A stretch of 64,000 nucleotides of DNA from Chryseobacterium taichungense (GTDB lineage Bacteria > Bacteroidota > Bacteroidia > Flavobacteriales > Weeksellaceae), in NCBI RefSeq assembly GCF_900109935.1, contig NZ_FOBV01000003.1:1-64000 (forward strand), in the 5' to 3' direction. The position numbers were made by a program, and so were the translations under genes. Below the pieces are notes generated by a model. The model was not told where the DNA came from. It made no database searches and saw only the letters and a program-made list of their open reading frames with translations. This document shows, in pieces, positions 61,319 through 64,000 of this stretch (within the stretch, counting starts at the first letter, position 1; each line of letters begins with the position of its first letter).

Positions 61319-62689
61319 TTATCCCTTGTCTTCACGTCCAGTTTTACCTTCCTCTTCATTGTGAGAAAAACCGATTACTCTTCTTGGCTCTTCAACGATC
61401 CTGTAGGAATCCAGCTCGGTTTTAAGATCTTTTACCCTGTTCTGAAACTGGTCGAAATTATTAATAATGACGTCACTCAAAAATCTGGCGATCTGATCCA
61501 GATACTCTTCCGTAAGTTTTCCTGCAGCGTCTCGTAAGGCTGCTTTTAAGAGATTCTGGTCGATCTTAAGATTTTCGTCTCTTGTTTTCTGGTAAAGATT
61601 TTTGATCCTTTTTTTAAGACTTTGGGTAAAATCAATCAGCATGGTATTGCTGAACACTTTCATCTGGGCAGAAATTCCGTGCCAGAAAGGTATTTTATCG
61701 GCTTTGTTATTTTTTAAAATTTTAAATAAAAGAGAATCTTTTTCGAGATTTCGGGTCATCGCATATAGAATGATTTCTGATCTTTCGGCGAGATTTGGAG
61801 GAAAAATGGGAATCATCACATCAAATCTTCCGGGAGCAAGAATTTCCTCATCTATTTCCGCCACGGAATTCGCAGAACCTACCATTAAAAGCTCTTCCTG
61901 CTCAAACTTTGAAATGTAATGAAGAATAATTTCCTGTGTTTCAAGATTACATGAAGCGACGTTATTTTCTGCTTTTCTCGCCATCATGATGTTATCGAAG
62001 TCCTCAATAAAGAGCAATACTTTATCCTCTTTCATCATGGTAACCAGAAAATCGTTGAAGTTGGTTTGGTTTCCGTCTACAAAAGAAGTTCCGAGATAAT
62101 GCTTTTTTACTTCCTTAAATTGATAGCCGATAATTTCGGAGATTTTATTGGCCCAAAAGATTTTTCCGCTTCCCGGAGGACCATATAAGATGATTCCTAC
62201 AGGTTTATTAATTCCCCAATCTTTGATCTGTTGAGGATTCAGGAACGGCTCCAGAACACCAGAAATATGAAAAAACAGATCTCTGTATCCGATAAAATCT
62301 CTTTTCTGCAGGCTTGTTTTATGCCCGAAATAATCGTAAACAAACTTATAATTGCCACCCAGCCGGTTGTCTATTCCATAACTGGAAATCGAGGATTTAA
62401 AGAAACCATTATCAAAAATATTGGGATCTGATTCTTTAATTACTTTTTCAACCTTATCTTTTGGCTGATTTATCTTTTCTGCAATCTGCTCGAGGGTTTT
62501 CATTTTGTCGAGATCTTTTTCATAGAGCTTCAGGAATTCAATATTTTCCCGGGCGAATTTTTCAAAGTCTTTTTTTATTTCAAAATTGGTGCTGATACAA
62601 TCAACGAGATCAAGATCAAAATCCTGGATGAACTGTTTGATGGCTTCCGCAGAAACATTGAGTTCTTTTGCTAAATCAACTAATTTCAT
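61319..62689 (-). CDS. AAA-type ATPase with IF-2-like N-terminus
   Basis: A 456-residue protein. Residues 1-80 resemble the N-terminal helical repeats of initiation factor IF-2 (VDLAKELNVSAEAIKQFIQD, EQIAEKINQPKDKVEKVIK). Residues about 155-330 form an AAA ATPase core with GIILYGPPGSGKIFWANKIS, VLLFIEDFDNIMM (Walker B IEDFD) and EILAPGRFDVMIPIF with an arginine-finger-like Arg. The Walker A Thr/Ser is replaced by Ile (GSGKI rather than GTGKT), so ATP hydrolysis may be weakened. Function unknown; its products neighbour prfB, so a link to translation is a guess. Confidence 0.8.
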   Translation of the reverse strand: MKLVDLAKELNVSAEAIKQFIQDFDLDLVDCISTNFEIKKDFEKFARENIEFLKLYEKDLDKMKTLEQIAEKINQPKDKVEKVIKESDPNIFDNGFFKSSISSYGIDNRLGGNYKFVYDYFGHKTSLQKRDFIGYRDLFFHISGVLEPFLNPQQIKDWGINKPVGIILYGPPGSGKIFWANKISEIIGYQFKEVKKHYLGTSFVDGNQTNFNDFLVTMMKEDKVLLFIEDFDNIMMARKAENNVASCNLETQEIILHYISKFEQEELLMVGSANSVAEIDEEILAPGRFDVMIPIFPPNLAERSEIILYAMTRNLEKDSLLFKILKNNKADKIPFWHGISAQMKVFSNTMLIDFTQSLKKRIKNLYQKTRDENLKIDQNLLKAALRDAAGKLTEEYLDQIARFLSDVIINNFDQFQNRVKDLKTELDSYRIVEEPRRVIGFSHNEEEGKTGREDKG

Positions 62690-62806
62690 AAATGTCCATT
62701 AATACTATCAAAAATAGCGTATTTGAAATTAAATATGAATTGATTTAATATAAAAACTGTAACAATTCAATAGTATCATAGACTACTACTATGTAAAACA
62801 AATTAC

Positions 62807-63709
62807 ATGGAAAAAATTTTATCGGTAAAAAATCTTACTAAAAAATTCAAAAGAATTGTGGTCAACAATATTTCTTTTGATGTCGAAAAAGGGAATGTGT
62901 ATGGTTTGCTGGGACCCAACGGAAGCGGGAAATCAACGACTTTCGGTATGCTGCTTTCTACCATTAATCCTACCAGCGGAGACTGGTACTGGTTTGGAAA
63001 GAAAGGCACCGATCCGGATACGCTGAAGAAAATCGGTGCGATCATCGAACAGCCTAATTTTTATCCTTACCTGAGCGCGGAAACCAATCTGAAAATCGTT
63101 GCCGAAATCAAAGGAACTCCCTACCATAGAATTGACGAGGTTCTGCAGACCGTAGGGCTTCTCGAACGAAAAAAGGAAACTTTTAAAACATTTTCCCTGG
63201 GGATGAAACAGCGTCTGGCCATTGCATCTGCCATGCTCAATAATCCGGAAGTCATGATTCTGGACGAGCCAACAAATGGTCTTGATCCGGAAGGAATCAT
63301 CCAGATTCGCGAGATCATCAGCAATATTGCCAAACAGGGAATCACTATTATTATTGCCAGTCACCTTTTGGATGAGATCGAAAAGATTTGCAGCCATGTG
63401 ATTGTCCTTAAAGAAGGAAATTCAATCTACTGCGGAAGGGTGGATGAAATGACCGCCAATAATGGATATTTTGAATTGAAAGCAGACAACAATACATTGC
63501 TTTTAAAAGCATTAAACGAACTTCAATGGTTCACAGCAGTTAATCAGGACGGCGATATGCTGAAAGCGCAGATCCGCGATGATGCTTCTATTTCGGCATC
63601 AGCTCTAAACCAGAAGCTTGCCGAGCAGGGGATTTACCTGTCACATTTAACGAAGAAAAAGCTTTCTCTAGAATCTCAATTCCTTGAACTTGTAAAAAAC
63701 ACAAAATAA
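62807..63709 (+). CDS. ABC transporter ATP-binding protein
   Basis: A 300-residue ATPase of the drug/bacitracin-export type. Seen: Walker A YGLLGPNGSGKSTTFGML, a Q-loop region (IIEQPNFYPYLS), the signature FSLGMKQRLAIASAML, Walker B EVMILDEPTNGLDPEGI, and the H-loop IIASHLLDEIEKIC. The C-terminal tail (residues 225-300) is a small domain found in BcrA/EcsA-like proteins. It is followed two bases later by its permease, so the two form an exporter. Confidence 0.92.
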   Translation: MEKILSVKNLTKKFKRIVVNNISFDVEKGNVYGLLGPNGSGKSTTFGMLLSTINPTSGDWYWFGKKGTDPDTLKKIGAIIEQPNFYPYLSAETNLKIVAEIKGTPYHRIDEVLQTVGLLERKKETFKTFSLGMKQRLAIASAMLNNPEVMILDEPTNGLDPEGIIQIREIISNIAKQGITIIIASHLLDEIEKICSHVIVLKEGNSIYCGRVDEMTANNGYFELKADNNTLLLKALNELQWFTAVNQDGDMLKAQIRDDASISASALNQKLAEQGIYLSHLTKKKLSLESQFLELVKNTK

Positions 63710-63711
63710 TC

Positions 63712-64000
63712 ATGATAAAATTATTTAAACTAGAATATTACAAAAATCTGAATTATAAACCATTCAAGATTTTTACAATCCTGTATTTTGCGATTCTTAT
63801 TGCATTATTATTTATAGGATTGGTGGATTTTGATCTTTTTGGAGGAAAGATTAATTTAAAAGAACAGGGCATTTATAATTTCCCGGAAATCTGGAATTTC
63901 ACAACGTATATTGTGGCTTTGCTTAAAATTTTCCTGGGACTAATCATTGTTTTTTCGATTTCGCAGGAATTCAGCAACCGGATGTTTAAGCAAAATACGA
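63712..64000 (+). CDS. ABC transporter permease, 3' end outside window
   Basis: The first 96 codons of a membrane protein starting MIKLFKLEYYKNLNYKPFKI, with a helix (ILYFAILIALLFIGLVDF) and a second one near residue 75 (LLKIFLGLIIVFSISQEF). The SISQEFSNRMFKQNT end matches the ABC-2 permease pattern in which a charged segment follows the second helix. The gap to the ATPase gene is two bases. The frame is still open at the window edge. Confidence 0.85.
   Translation, partial: MIKLFKLEYYKNLNYKPFKIFTILYFAILIALLFIGLVDFDLFGGKINLKEQGIYNFPEIWNFTTYIVALLKIFLGLIIVFSISQEFSNRMFKQNT

Overview
The window looks like a piece of a Flavobacteriia chromosome (Bacteroidota), most like Chryseobacterium or a close relative. 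This rests on proteins recognised by eye, not on a database search. The signs are several predicted type IX secretion (T9SS) cargo proteins with type A or type B C-terminal sorting domains, promoters of the TTG-N19/20-TAnnTTTG type, AT-rich DNA, weak ribosome binding sites, many outer-membrane barrels and SxxC-type lipoproteins, and a type IIIA-like prolyl-tRNA synthetase. No rRNA gene, intact tRNA gene, CRISPR array or prophage is visible.

Layout. 1-3.1 kb: the end of a surface-protein gene, an HU-like/DUF4469 gene, then 1.4 kb of non-coding DNA holding a nested inverted-repeat structure, a terminator and a 305-bp tandem repeat. 3.1-6.9 kb: a small TonB-plug-like membrane protein, a DUF4041/GIY-YIG-like protein, a barrel protein, and a DUF559 endonuclease gene (amber-interrupted) enclosed by 55-bp inverted repeats. 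6.9-16 kb: urocanate hydratase and two large T9SS cargo proteins. 16-21.4 kb: housekeeping enzymes and a transporter. 21.5-27.7 kb: an M36 metalloprotease and a von Willebrand A protein (both T9SS cargo), then ribosomal protein S1. 28-31.3 kb: a frameshifted alpha-N-acetylglucosaminidase overlapping an HGSNAT-like acetyltransferase. 31.3-38.6 kb: repeat-rich spacer, DEAD-box helicase, SMP-30 lipoprotein, CcoG, AraC and MerR regulators, and a helix-hairpin-helix protein.

38.7-42.8 kb is a minus-strand run ftsX-DUF3098-uppP-truB-barrel-rluF with overlapping ends, divergent from rsmA. 44-53.8 kb has two methyltransferases, a ZIP transporter, a FadL-like barrel with a Gly/Trp/Tyr-rich lipoprotein, proS, a DUF937-OmpA protein and mntH. 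54-56.6 kb has grpE-dnaJ (DnaJ keeps only half of its zinc-binding motifs) and a small HTH antitoxin/RelE-type toxin pair arranged tail to tail with overlapping 3' ends. 56.8-64 kb has DUF808, an esterase-like lipoprotein, DedA, prfB, an unusual AAA protein and the start of an ABC transporter operon.

The most interesting items are (1) the convergent, overlapping toxin-antitoxin pair, (2) the DUF559 gene between long inverted repeats, which looks like a non-autonomous mobile unit, (3) two intergenic arrays with an exact 21-bp phase at unrelated loci, (4) the 305-bp tandem repeat, (5) DnaJ lacking zinc site 1, and (6) a structured intergenic element upstream of grpE. The spacer DNA, more than the genes, carries the unexplained signal here.
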